A DNA stretch of 25,000 bases from Chrysomallon squamiferum (Eukaryota > Mollusca > Gastropoda > Neomphalida > Peltospiridae). The notes beneath the pieces were generated by a model, which worked only from the letters and a program-made list of their open reading frames with translations, did not search any database and was not told where the DNA came from. Both the position numbers and the translations under genes were made by a program. Positions 9,570-17,600 of this stretch are shown piece after piece. The DNA lies in assembly GCA_012295275.1 (NCBI GenBank), contig CM022665.1:48072564-48097563 (forward strand), given 5' to 3'. Position 1 is the first letter of the stretch, and each line of letters starts with the position of its first letter.

Positions 9570-10720
9570 TTTAGTGTTTTTAGTTTGGTTAATGATAAAT
9601 GTGAAGGATACAGATGAGTAAATTCATTGAATACAAACATTTTAAATGATTTAATGAATACCACAATGGTATATAATTATATTTCTTTTTATCAGCAATA
9701 ATTATTTATTTAATTTAAAACCTTTCATTTTATAAGAATAGATTATTTAATTATTACAACATTTTTATGTTAATCTCATTTTATCATCATCAAGTGCTTT
9801 TTTACTGCAAAATCTTTATTATGTATATGTCTTATTTTATTCAAAATTAATTATTTATTTAGTATAACATTTGTGTTTACATCATTTTTTCAAAACTAAT
9901 TATTTTAAGAATGCAGATGTACTGAAATAAAGAGAAAATCTTTACCCTTTCAAGATGGCGTTTGTTTTTTTCTTCCCAGCCTCGAATTTCATATTGAACA
10001 TCTTCAAGTTTTCTCTCAGTAATAGTAATTCTGTCAAATACAAACATCAGTCAAATATTAAAACACAAACATCAAATAAATATTCAAATACAAACAGAAG
10101 TTAAATGTTCAAATACAAACATCAGCTAAATATTAAAATAAAAAGACTAGTGAAATACTCAAATCCAAACAGTAGTGATTAAATACTAAAATAGAAAGGT
10201 GAAATGAGAGGGAAATAATTACATAATAAATATATTGTCAAATCTGCACATAAATATGAAACTGTAAAATATAAATTGTTTTATTTCTAATGTTTTTCAA
10301 TTAACTAGCAAATCAACTGAATTTTCCTATGTAGTGATTTAATATGTAATATGAATGAAAAACAAAAAGTGAATTAATAAAATATTTATAAAATTCTGTA
10401 AAGAAATAATCTATTTAAAATAAATAAATAAATAATAAAAGTAGTAGTAGTAGTAGTAGTAGAAGTAGCAGTGACAATGATAATAATTTTAAAAAATAAA
10501 TAAATAAATAAACAACATCATATTCACATGAAATAAAATGTATAAATTATAAAATAATCTAATCGATATAAAAAGAATATGGCTTATATAAAATCAATCT
10601 GGTAGAAACTTACTGGTAGGCCAGTATGGCTTCTTTTGCAGTCATCTGTGGTTCTTTTGCTTTCTTGCCTCCCTTTTTACCTTTCTTTCCAGATTTACCC
10701 TTCTTCTTTTTCCCAGCCAT
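813..10720 (-). CDS. CCDC83: CCDC83-like coiled-coil protein gene, ten exons placed and one apparently missing
   Basis: The coding exons, in transcript order, are 10720-10614, 10030-9946, 9199-9031, 7482-7315, 6041-5973, 5688-5567, 4771-4635, 3714-3595, 3038-2974 and 983-813. All have GT/AG borders. Phases agree at every join except 7315 to 6041, where direct joining gives a stop, so an exon of length 2 mod 3 is missing. The product begins with a lysine/glycine-rich tail, is largely charged coiled-coil (K/E/Q-rich) to about the middle, then becomes acidic. Matches to CCDC83 as I remember it: ERN..LK.EQ, HLLK, MKEKW, a YWK.Y motif, NNWLKRE, VAIHKRE, DLKI, FLTQ, LGPLELKLL and MPIH. The visible length plus a missing segment of about 35 residues approaches the vertebrate protein of about 440. 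CCDC83 is poorly characterised; a ciliary/sperm role is an inference. The start at 10720 has a good context (AAAATGG). Confidence 0.85.
985..2345. repeat. Array B: about 55 copies of a 24-25 bp unit built on the exon 11 acceptor
   Basis: The plus-strand core is TAGTCCTACACACAAAAAC followed by ACATG; on the gene strand it reads TGTGTGTAG|GACTA. This is the acceptor and first bases of exon 11. Some copies (near 1085, 1279, 2104) also keep GATAGTCC, that is the exon start GACTATC. Copies drift toward AT-rich forms (TAGTCCTATATACAAAAATA) after about 1990. Long open frames across it are repeat artefacts. Confidence 0.95.
2510..2529. repeat. Poly(T) tract, 20 bases
   Basis: Run of 20 T in the intron between exons 10 and 11, beyond array C. 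On the gene strand it is a poly(A) run. No adjacent retroposon body was recognised. Confidence 0.8.
2587..2912. repeat. Array C: 26-bp minisatellite, about 12.5 copies, intron 10
   Basis: The unit is AATTATCTGTGTTAAAACTG plus GTATTT, nearly identical between copies, with an A/G variant (ATTAGC vs ATTATC). It lies about 60 bases inside the intron from the exon 10 donor and does not include the donor. Confidence 0.95.
2974..3038 (-). CDS. CCDC83: CCDC83-like coding exon 10
   Basis: Exon 10 has 65 nt and encodes (D)TSQSYESEFFENLFYEEE and DFD. The acceptor is TTTAATTCAG and the donor GAT|GTAAGT at 2973. It ends in phase 0 and joins to D-Y-L-Q-L-G-P-L of exon 11, matching the family's Y-E-D-E-K-D-F-K-D-Y pattern. 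Confidence 0.88.
3050..3260. repeat. Degenerate repeat of about 67 bp, 3 copies, intron 9
   Basis: Three diverged copies share AAAATTACATGTATAATATT and AATAACATCACAATAAT..CTTTAAA. They sit just upstream (gene sense) of the exon 10 acceptor. Confidence 0.75.
3595..3714 (-). CDS. CCDC83: CCDC83-like coding exon 9 with glutamate run
   Basis: Exon 9 has 120 nt and encodes (E)RPKSVTQRAIEEKVFSLVT, ARPKPESES and then eleven Glu codons, all GAA apart from normal variation at the start. The acceptor is TACTTGCAG and the donor GAAG|GTTTGA at 3594. The carried-over G completes Asp with exon 10 (G+AT), so the phase is confirmed. The Glu run is a GAA microsatellite lying against the splice donor. Confidence 0.82.
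4494..4560. repeat. 27-bp tandem repeat, about 2.5 copies, intron 8
   Basis: Copies of ACACACAGTTAACATATATA with a TATTCAC tail occur in intron 8, about 75 bases beyond the exon 8 donor. Confidence 0.7.
4635..4771 (-). CDS. CCDC83: CCDC83-like coding exon 8
   Basis: Exon 8 has 137 nt and encodes (R)NFFLTQFEGSENLEECGIL, EMDLARLSFSDECTTSLQKS and LAIEDA. The acceptor is TTTCTTTCAG and the donor GCTG|GTTAGT at 4634. The FLTQ segment aligns with Y-L-T-Q of CCDC83; after it the sequence becomes acidic and less conserved. Confidence 0.88.
4885..5597. repeat. Array F: about 18 copies of a 40-bp unit containing the exon 7 end and donor
   Basis: The unit on the plus strand is TATTACCTGGATATCTTGAG then GTCGTCTATTGTACACTAAA. 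Bases 5567-5597 of this pattern are the real last 31 nt of exon 7, followed by its donor and 9 intron bases. Copies between 5400 and 5600 are almost identical; those from 4885 to 5150 are strongly diverged. Most copies retain CCAG|GTAATA on the gene strand. Confidence 0.95.
5567..5688 (-). CDS. CCDC83: CCDC83-like coding exon 7
   Basis: Exon 7 has 122 nt and encodes VAIHKREMEDLTEHVMSLEK and INLDIMSQLFECTIDDLKIS, ending with AG of a split Arg codon. The acceptor is TGTGTGCAG and the donor CCAG|GTAATA at 5566. V-A-I-H-K/R-R/K-E and D-L-K-I are diagnostic for the family. The last 31 nt of this exon are repeated many times in the following intron (see repeat at 4885-5597). Confidence 0.92.
5973..6041 (-). 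CDS. CCDC83: CCDC83-like coding exon 6 (after the missing exon)
   Basis: Exon 6 has 69 nt, 23 codons, phase 0 at both ends, encoding KAISKLDKYSRQEVLDNNWL then KRE. The acceptor is TTGTTACAG, directly beside an AAT/ATT repeat; the donor is GTTTGC at 5972, which is weak. N-N-W-L-K-R-E corresponds to the N-D-W-L-K-K-E of CCDC83. It cannot be joined directly to exon 4, because frame carry gives a stop at the fourth codon. Confidence 0.85.
6046..6371. repeat. AAT array followed by inverted ATT array
   Basis: A long AAT trinucleotide repeat (6046 to about 6313, with interruptions) switches to an ATT repeat (about 6314-6371). The two blocks are mutually complementary, so a hairpin of up to about 55 bp is possible. 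The AAT end sits directly against the exon 6 acceptor (TTGTTACAG). Long Asn/Ile frames here are artefacts. Confidence 0.95.
6587..6706. repeat. 60-bp direct duplication
   Basis: Two copies contain AAAACACTTTGGTGTG, GTTGTATTCACACAAAGATG. They lie in the region where the missing coding exon would be expected. Confidence 0.8.
6750..6970. repeat. 54-bp minisatellite, about 4 copies, each with a small palindrome
   Basis: The unit contains GATGATGACTCAACAAAAAC, ATATTACAAATCAGAGTTTC and TCTACACAAGTGTAGA. The last is a 7-bp inverted repeat around AA. The first and last copies are diverged. Confidence 0.88.
7040..7295. repeat. Degenerate tandem repeat, intron after exon 4
   Basis: Recurring GTTAGGTCACTAAGTCAAAA and ATGTGACATA-like words appear with irregular spacing (about 35-60 bp) up to 20 bases from the exon 4 donor. 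No coding exon is visible in it. Confidence 0.65.
7315..7482 (-). CDS. CCDC83: CCDC83-like coding exon 4
   Basis: Exon 4 has 168 nt and encodes LLKSQIAKKEVETEKKERE, VQYWKNYKEKEQTNYETQIR and VLEQELQDMQNTFDVMA. The acceptor is TATTTTACAG and the donor GTACTG at 7314, leaving one base carried over. It is strong coiled-coil with G/C-ending codons unlike the AT-rich flanks. YWKNYKEKE and the following I..L...hQ.. pattern match CCDC83. Confidence 0.92.
7487..7625. repeat. 58-60 bp repeat against the exon 4 acceptor, about 2.5 copies
   Basis: Copies of CAGTTATTTATTTATTATAC, ACCAAG..ATAGTTCAGTGAACTT, ATAAAAT. The copy edge AAAATACAGTTATTT abuts the acceptor of exon 4. Confidence 0.75.
7880..7920. 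repeat. T-rich low-complexity tract
   Basis: A poly(T)-rich stretch in the intron between exons 3 and 4. The surrounding intron (7630-8080) has no exon that I can support. Confidence 0.7.
8085..9030. repeat. Array L: about 30 copies of a 31-bp unit containing the exon 3 donor core
   Basis: The plus-strand unit is CACTAGTGTTATGAAAAGTG then TATAAAACTTA. On the gene strand it includes AGT|GTAAGTTTTATACAC, matching the authentic donor of exon 3 (AGT|GTAAGTTTTATACAC). About half of the copies keep GTGTAAGT; others carry GTAAAT or CTAAGT. The array starts within the donor and fills most of the 3'-proximal intron. Confidence 0.95.
9031..9199 (-). CDS. CCDC83: CCDC83-like coding exon 3
   Basis: Exon 3 has 169 nt and encodes NDKLKVEQKLLIQHLLKQAK, TVEKVFESEEIKDREDVIAT and MKEKWQRQREREKELE. 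It is a charged, heptad-like segment and the best-matching CCDC83 block (HLLK, REDV, MKEKW). The donor is taken as AGT|GTAAGT at 9030 because only this border keeps exon 4 in the homologous frame. Using GA|GTGTAA two bases earlier leads to a stop in exon 4. A 31-bp array starts immediately beyond the donor. Confidence 0.92.
9478..9567. repeat. (TA)n(GATA)n microsatellite
   Basis: About seven TA units lead into about 18 perfect GATA units in the intron between exons 2 and 3. Perfect copies suggest high mutability. Confidence 0.95.
9946..10030 (-). CDS. CCDC83: CCDC83-like coding exon 2
   Basis: Exon 2 has 85 nt and encodes Q-ITITERKLEDVQYEIRGW followed by EEKNKRHLER. The acceptor is TTTGACAG and the donor is GTAAAG at 9945; it ends in phase 0. 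The K.R..ER ending joins the next exon's N-D-K-L-K to form the family's ERN..LK motif. A degenerate array abuts the acceptor (10031-10190). Confidence 0.88.
10031..10190. repeat. Degenerate array of about 28 bp against the exon 2 acceptor
   Basis: About five copies share CAAATACAAACATCAGTCAA and ATATT. On the gene strand the copies end TTTGTATTTGA, the polypyrimidine-like tract preceding the authentic CAG of exon 2. Confidence 0.75.
10420..10512. repeat. AAATA and GTA microsatellites, intron 1
   Basis: AAATA-type units at both ends flank a (GTA)n tract of about seven units with an AGC interruption. Confidence 0.85.
10614..10720 (-). CDS. CCDC83: CCDC83-like coding exon 1 (start)
   Basis: Exon 1 has 107 coding nt. 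It encodes MAGKKKKGKSGKKGKKGG, then KKAKEPQMTAKEAILAY, and ends with two bases (CA) of a split Gln codon. The donor is GTAAGT at 10613. The basic, glycine-rich N-terminus is low-complexity; the EAILAYQ that closes the exon matches the E-A-hydrophobic-L-x-Y-Q motif that opens the conserved part of CCDC83. A 5' untranslated intron is possible (GATGCAG about 60 bases upstream of the ATG) but not supported further. Confidence 0.88.
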
Positions 10721-11300
10721 TTTGTTTCTCTTTTTAACTTTTTTATTTATTTGTTTTTGTTTTTGTTTTCTGTGCCTGCATCAAGAATATAGATAACACT
10801 GTTTAAAAAGTACTGTAATTTAAATATTGATATAATATCTGCAACCAAATTTTGATGTTTAACATGACAATAATTTTAAATGAAAATGTAAGTTCAACGT
10901 TTTGTTGTGATGACGTTTCATATATATTTTTATTTGATTATTCCTTGCAGTAACAATGCCCCGACCCTGTCATCTGTGTCATTACTCTATACATTCGCAA
11001 CAGCTTTTAATATTAAGTAGTAAATATTTGATTTTCTCTTGAATTCATTACACAATAATTAAATTACCAAATTTCTCCAAGAAACACTTATAAGTTTGTA
11101 GCTTTCATTTGTTTTCACTTCGTTTTAAGTAAAATATCCAACGCTGGTCGCCATGTTTGTTTTGATTGACAACAGCCAATAGACTGGTTTCCGACTAAGA
11201 AGCGATACTTCCTATTTGACCGAAGACAGAATTTCCTGTTGCATTATTACTTGAAATTAAAAATGATTATATGGGTAATCTTGCCTTGAGGTTTTGTTCA
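10721..11300 (-). promoter_or_regulatory. Presumed 5' flank/promoter region of the CCDC83-like gene
   Basis: No coding signal is seen upstream of the ATG at 10720. The tract holds a CRE-half-like TGACGT at 10911-10916 and a CCAAT motif at 11176-11180, within a CpG-richer patch (11120-11240). No TATA box at a clear position and no convincing RFX X-box were found. The transcription start cannot be placed from sequence. Confidence 0.4.
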
Positions 11301-12394
11301 ATAATATCGCTACAGTTTTTTGTTTTACTGCAAGTCTTGATATAAAAAGATCTTATACAAAAAGTTTAAAACACAACTCTGCTTTTCTAATCAACATTTT
11401 TTCCTTAAACGTTTATCACAATAACCATCGTGATAACCGGTGCACATGCCAAAAAGTTCATTTTCATTCCAACGGGAAATGGTGAATATATTATTATTTT
11501 TTAACTAAAACTAATCCGAAGGACAAAACGTTTTGTATTTTTTCAAAATTAGATCGGCTCCGAATGTTTTGTTTTAGCTACAAGGTACCGTTTTCTATCT
11601 ACACCGGTTATTGCCTCGCTTGGTTACCTCTTTTGATTTGGCGTACGAAACTCAATTCAGTTTTATATTACGCATTTATGTTACCAAAAATATTTACAAA
11701 AACATAAAAATTTTGGCAAGAACAAGTATAAGAATAATGAAAAGATAATAATAACAACAACAACAAAAAGATAAAAAGAAAAATGAATGAAAGAAAAGAG
11801 AAAAAGAAGGAAGAATGACAAACTGGAGTGCAGGAAAATGTACTCATTTTTAATCTTTTAAATGTTTTTGTTTAAAATATTTCATTTTTTAATCTTTTCA
11901 TCTTGTGTAGCTGGCTCATCGGTTCAGGGTCAACAGGACTAGCTGTGTCTCTTACTGCTACGTAACTCATACCATGATTCCTATTCGGCGAATTTTCGAC
12001 ATAAACTTTATAATCACTACATTAACTGTTTATACATTTTTATTATTAATATTTATTAATTAATTTTTGTTTCCTCTTCTTTGATTTCCATTTTTTAATT
12101 TTTTAAAAGTAAAGTAACATTCCACATCATTTATTTATATATTTTACACTTGAATTACATATTCTACAGTTAAATGTGCAGAATTATTATCAAAATATAT
12201 TTGTATAACATTACGAGTTGCTGGGGGTGGGGTTCTGCAGTCATGCTTTGACATTAACAAAAGTAAGAAAAAGAACAGAGTCGTTACAAGTTTCTTGACC
12301 CTGTGGATACCTGTGTATGTTGTGTATCCAGATCATCAGATTTATAGTTAATTACATGTCTTCGTAGATTAAAGAAAAAGGAAAAACTATGTGT
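11300..12394. other. AT-rich intergenic sequence, no gene seen
   Basis: Contains only short stop-rich open frames with no homology that I recognise, an A-rich imperfect AAAG/AACA tract near 11740-11830, and an alternating CG run (GTGTGTGCGCGCGCGC) at about 12389. I see no exon or RNA gene. Confidence 0.6.
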
Positions 12395-12930
12395 GTGCGC
12401 GCGCGCTCAAAGGAAGATACTTCAGGAAAGACATTAGCAAACAAAACATCACGTGACTTGTGACATCATGAAAAAATCCCAGCAAATCCCGCGGTGTTTT
12501 TCAATTAGCGTGAAATTGTCAGCATCTTGGACACCATTTGCCTGCAGCATGATAATTACAGAATCGAAGTGTACACCAATTTTGACGGCAGATTTCTCCG
12601 TTCGATATTTCGTGATGGACGCTTGATTTTACAAAGTGAAACGTATAACAGCCCTCTATTTCGCCACGAGATGAAAACATGGCATGAGCACGTGAAAAAA
12701 CGCGCCGTCACCTCGCGCTGATGACGTGGTCTTAGTGAATGTGTCAGGTCGGAAAGTGTTTCTTGAGAGGGAAGCGCGCGAAAATGGCGGACTTAATGGA
12801 CGAAGTTTTAACATCGCTGACGCTGATGGCTTTAAATCTGATCTTGCTGAGAGCCAGATGTTGCGACGTCGAGATTTTCACAAGCCTCACCAGACGACAC
12901 CGTGTAGGACATTGACGTTGTCCTGTCTAC
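12395..12930 (+). promoter_or_regulatory. CpG-rich, promoter-like block
   Basis: Local CpG density is far above the surroundings, with CGCGCG, CACGTGAC, TGATGACGTGG and a GCGCGAAAATGGCGGAC element resembling a YY1-type start-site motif (AAnATGGCGGC). Small overlapping frames at 12469 and 12527 lie inside it, but neither has recognised homology. A transcription start on the plus strand is the simplest reading. Confidence 0.45.
12784..12915 (+). CDS. Possible short ORF or first exon, unrecognised
   Basis: ATG in an excellent context (GAAAATGGCG). It encodes MADLMDEVLTSLTLMALNLI then LLRARCCDVEIFTSLTRRHR and VGH before TGA. A hydrophobic stretch (residues 9-22) could be a membrane anchor or signal. 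Possible donor-like GTs (for example CCGT|GTAGGA at about 12904) could make this a first exon. No family recognised; it may be non-coding. Confidence 0.25.
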   Translation: MADLMDEVLTSLTLMALNLILLRARCCDVEIFTSLTRRHRVGH

Positions 12931-12989
12931 AGAAAACATTCACATTTAATAGACATAGTGTTCTTACTTCTAATAATAAGAGATTCGCC

Positions 12990-13755
12990 AATATACACTA
13001 TATATTAGTAGCGTATTAACTGTTAAAAACCTGTAATAACATACGACATTCGGTAATATACACTGTACTAGTACGTAGTATTAAATATATCTAATAACAC
13101 GTGACATTCTGTAACGTACACTGTACATTGGTAGTACGTTGTATTAAATATATCTAATAATACGCAACATTCAGTGACGTACACTGCACATTGCTAGTAC
13201 GTTGTATTAAATATATCTAATAACACGCAACATTCTGTGACGTACACTGCGCTGTACTAGTACGTTGTATTAAATATATCATAATAACACGTGACATTCA
13301 GTGTCGTACACTGTACATTGCTAGTACCTTGTATTAAATATATCTAATAACACGTGACATTCAGTGACGCACACTGTACTAGTACAGTACACTGCACATT
13401 GCTAGTACGTTGTATTAAATATATCTAATAACAACATTCTGTGACGTTCTGTGACGTATCTAATAACACGCAACATTCTGTGACGTACACTGTACATTGC
13501 TAGTACGTTGTATTAAATATATATAATAACACGTGACATTCTGTGACGTACACTGTACATTGCTAGTACCTTGTATTAAATATATCTAATAACACGTGAC
13601 ATTCTGTGACGTACACTGTACATTGCTAGTACCTTGTATTAAATATATATAATAACACGTGACATTCTGTGACGTACACTGTACATTGCTAGTACCTTGT
13701 ATTAAATATATATAATAACACGTGACATTCTGTGACGTACACTGTACATTGGTCT
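12990..13755. repeat. 63-bp minisatellite, about 12 copies, with E-box/CRE-like words
   Basis: The unit contains TGCTAGTACCTTGTATTAAA, TATATCTAATAACACGTGAC and ATTCTGTGACGTACACTGTA. Copies after 13490 are near-identical; the earlier ones are diverged and partly rearranged (13370-13460). Most carry CACGTG and TGACGTAC; some have ACGCAAC instead. Confidence 0.93.
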
Positions 13756-14225
13756 CTCTTCTGTACTCGTTATTTCATATATAGACTACATGTTCACACT
13801 AAAACAAATAAATTAATATAGAAATAAAACTACAAAGTGTAATTTCTGCACGTTACACTTCAACAAGGATGTTTTATACTTTGAAAATTAGACAAACATT
13901 AAAATGACACTGCGAACATAAAAAATACAATAAACACTTTTGTGTATAATATACGGTTTTCTATTTTGTGTAAATTTATATTTACTTTATTTTTTTTTTT
14001 TTTTTTTTTTTTTATTTTATTTTTTTGAGAAACTGACAAATTTGACGAATTACTCTAAAGTTGACCAAAGAAAAAAAAAAAAATACTGTGAACAGTACAA
14101 ATAAATCATTTACAGCGTATTAGGTAAACAAATATTTTTTTTTTTTTTTTTTATCTCCTCATCTGCCATTTGGAAATTCCATCCTGTTTGTCGGAGGATC
14201 ATGTTTTCAATAATCACAGATCAAT
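13756..14225. other. AT-rich low-complexity sequence
   Basis: Poly(T) tracts occur around 13990-14012 and 14136-14151. No gene, exon or RNA gene seen. Confidence 0.6.
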
Positions 14226-14575
14226 TAATGCGGCCGCCGCGGTGATCTGCTTTGACAAATACGTTGTACATTTTTGTCTTTAGCAGCATCAACACAACGC
14301 TCAACAGCCACACTGGAACTGATCAATGCTGCACTGGTGCGCTGTTTCGCCTGCTTGTTTACCTGTGCTGGGAGCGTGCCGTGTGACCAGTCTACAAGCG
14401 GAGAGTTTAATTGTAAAGTCAGGTGATACTTGCAAACAAAAGTTTATTCGTTATACGCTGACAAATAAGGATATCAGTGACAGTGCATCGATTGCAAGTA
14501 AAATCATCTTCCTGTTTTCATATTCGAGCAAAATGCCGCATATTGAAATAGAAAATTATAAAGATTTCAAATAGT
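14226..14575. other. CpG-richer patch, no gene assigned
   Basis: Includes GCGGCCGCCGCGG at about 14230 and mixed-composition sequence to about 14420. An 82-codon open frame from 14326 has no recognised similarity and no convincing splice sites, so it is not called as a gene. It may be a regulatory patch. Confidence 0.35.
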
Positions 14576-14619
14576 CGATCGAGTCAAGATCAAAACTGAA
14601 AGAATCATGTTTGCCTTTT

Positions 14620-14760
14620 CTTTCTTTCTTTTTTTTTTTTTTTTTTTTTTCTTTATTTCCTTGAAAAACCTTGAAAAATAAGAGTACTTTTGACGATGCG
14701 AATGAACGGTAAAATAAATAAATAAATAAATAAATAAATGAATGAAGTTTTTTTTTTTTT
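14620..14760. repeat. Poly(T)/(AAAT)n low-complexity tract
   Basis: Poly(T) of about 20 bases at 14630-14650, an (AAAT)n run at 14709-14745 and a further T run at 14749-14760. Confidence 0.85.
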
Positions 14761-15654
14761 GGTGGCGTGACTTATGATTTAACTTGGAATTAAGCACAAT
14801 ATATTTAGACTACTTCTTACTTATCCAAAGTTTAAGTTTAATTGTAATGACTTTACAAATAATTTAATAGCAAATTTTGTTAATAACGAAAAAGTGTGGC
14901 CAAAGTTATACTAGAATTAAATAATTGTTGCATATGGCGCATACTGCTATATCAAGACTTAGTTTCTTCTTACACGTAATGAATAAATTTCAAGTTTTTC
15001 GTTTCGTTTTGTTTTCATGAATCAAATAAATAAATATCCTGAGATAAGAGAACATTCTTCCAGCGAACTTCTGTTTGGTTTCTTTATTCCTAGACGCGAA
15101 CAAATGTTTTTATTTACTTTTATACAGGAGTTACGTCCTCTTCGTTATTATTTTTTGAGAAGCCATTTTGGGGGGGGTTGTTTTTGTTTTTGTTAAACGC
15201 CGCTAAATAAAGTTTTTAACCGAACTTGTTAATTAAGTAATAAGTTGGATTTAATAAAGAAACTGACGTCTGCGAACGATCACAGATGATACGTCTGCTA
15301 AACTGAAGCGGGTACACGGGCAGTCAGTGACTTCTGCTTACGAAATGTTAAAATTTAAATGGCGTAAATAAATAAATAACATAATTTTCAACTCAGATTA
15401 ACAGTTTTAATTATATATATAATGGAATACTTGTGGAATTAAGGCACTAACGAAAACATCGAATACAGGGAGAAGAAGGTAGACGTCTGCATCATTTTAT
15501 AAAACTATCTGATGTTCTCAATCAAAAATAGCAAATGAAGACTGAATGCGACTCATCGAATTTTTTTTATCTGTGAAGTGACTGGTTAGCCAGTCGGAAT
15601 AGACCATCTTCCCAAAGTTACGTAGAATGTTCAGTAACAATACTAGTGTTGTTG

Positions 15655-15681
15655 TTCTTCTTCTTTGTCTTCTTCTTACTA

Positions 15682-15724
<43 letters not shown>

Positions 15725-15860
15725 GATTATTATTATATTTTTGTTACTGTTTTTATTAAGTATTCCTTTCAATATTATCAATAACAAAATAACAACAACA
15801 ACAACAGTAAACAGTAATAATAACAATAATAACGACGACGACAACAACAACAGAGGTGGT
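15655..15860. repeat. CTT/ATT/ACA/ACG trinucleotide cluster
   Basis: A TTC-type run, an (ATT)n run (15683-15725), then AAC/ACG/ACA trinucleotides to 15852. The flanking sequence from 14760 to 16180 contains no supported gene. Confidence 0.85.
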
Positions 15861-16254
15861 AACGTGTCTAGATACTGCTTTACGTTATTTTAACAAGTTT
15901 CTCTACTTCACCTGGTTTTTCCCAAACACAAAACAGATAATTTGATAAAAGTGGAATCATACTACTACTACTAATAATAATAAAATAAATAATGATGATG
16001 AAGATAAAAGAAAACAGACATCAGGAGGTTGTTTAATTACTCACATCACCTTTCTGCGTTTAACACGAACAGAAACAGGTAAATGTATTAAAATTTATTT
16101 TTCAAATTAGTACTCCATTTATACCAAACTTTACTACTAATAAAGTTAAAATGATAAAATAGACAGGTCATTGATGCAATTGATGTGTCTATAAAAAAAG
16201 ATTTCAACTGTGTCCCTGGTACACTTGGACAAAAAAAAAGGCATCCATGTTGTT

Positions 16255-16265
16255 GTTTTTTTTTT

Positions 16266-16299
<34 letters not shown>
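16255..16299. repeat. Poly(T) tract
   Basis: T-dominated run of over 40 bases with one or two G interruptions. No retroposon body recognised. Confidence 0.85.
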
Positions 16300-16559
16300 A
16301 CCTTGTTATATTGTACTGCTATTATTTAAACTCTAAAATTTGTGTTCAGCAACAAGTAAACTATTCAGAATAATTTACTTAATTGCTTTTTCTACGATTA
16401 AATAAGAAACAGACGCCTCACTACAGTATACAAATTAATTTACATCCAGTGTTAGCTCCACTGAACATCTGAATCAAATGTATCCATTCTTTTTAAAGTA
16501 GTTTTAATCTATTTACAAGCTGCGTTAGATTACAACACATACGTTTTTACTAGAAGACT

Positions 16560-16658
16560 AAAACTGTTATTTTGTAGATATGCTATATGTATTTAAAATT
16601 TTATATTTGAGTTAACAGTTTATTTTGTAAGTGTGCTAAATATGTTTAAAATTATATA

Positions 16659-16731
<73 letters not shown>

Positions 16732-17600
16732 TTGTAAGTATGAAATATGTATTTAAAATTTACGTTAACTTTTAAAACATGTACACTTTAAAAAGTAACG
16801 AATAAAACAGTTATTTTATAAGTATGTTAAGCCTAATAAGAATTTTTGTTTAGGATTTAAAATAAAACGGATATTTTGTAAGTATGACAAACGTATTTAG
16901 AATTTACTTTATTATTTAAAACACAAACATTTCAACACGAAAAAATAATATAACAATTATTGTGTTTAAATGTGAATATTATATATATATTTAAATAAAT
17001 CATTTGTTTTGTAAGTATGACCATTGTATTTAGAATTTATGTTAGTATTTAAAAATATTATATTTTTATAAGAAACAAATATAACAGTTATTTTGTAAGT
17101 TAAATGTGTTAAGAATCTGTATACGCGTTGTAGCATATAACATTATTTTGTAAGTATACTGAATGTGTTTAGAATTTGTGTTAGTATTTCCGTTATGCAT
17201 TTTTATACGAAACAAATAAAACAAATATTTTGTAAGTTTGCTAAATGTGTTTAGAATTTGTATTAGCATTTATAATGCATATATTTTAACAAGAAATAGA
17301 TAAAACAGTTATTTTGTAGGTATGAAATATGTGTTTAGGTTTTATGTAAGCATGTATAACAGAAACATTTTAAAAAGAAATAAGTAATTTTTTGAAGTAT
17401 GATGTATGTACTTAGAATTTATCTTAGTACATATAACACAAATATTTGAAATGAAATAAACAAAAGAATTATTTTATAAGTACGAAATATGCATTTACAA
17501 TTTATGTTAGCATTTGAAACACGTATTTTTATAACAGAAATACAACAGTTATTTTGTAAGTGTGTTAATGCTGTTATATTAGCGTTGCAACAGAAATATT
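16560..17600. repeat. Degenerate tandem array of about 80-bp period with GTAAGT core, plus (ATT)n insert
   Basis: The word TTATTTTGTAAGTATG recurs about 13 times (near 16569, 16620, 16728, 16812, 16872, 17011, 17090, 17142, 17226, 17311, 17390, 17470, 17551), followed by TAAATGTGTTTAGAATTT and TGTTAGTATTTAAAACA-like words. A long (ATT)n expansion at 16661-16731 lies inside the array. The copies are old and diverged. Confidence 0.8.

Noticed and set aside
9440-9664. Open frame with LSIYLSIY repeat on the minus strand
   Set aside because: Translation of the GATA microsatellite.
11401-11440. Possible RFX X-box (ATAACCATCGTGATAAC)
   Set aside because: The half-sites do not fit the X-box consensus orientation and spacing well enough to support a ciliary promoter call.
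12527-12721. 64-codon plus-strand frame with protein-like composition
   Set aside because: Begins with TTG rather than ATG, is bounded by a stop upstream with no convincing acceptor, and matches no family that I recognise. It overlaps another frame from 12469, so it was left inside the CpG block.
14326-14574. 82-codon plus-strand frame
   Set aside because: No ATG in good context, no homology and no splice borders; likely chance in a GC-richer patch.
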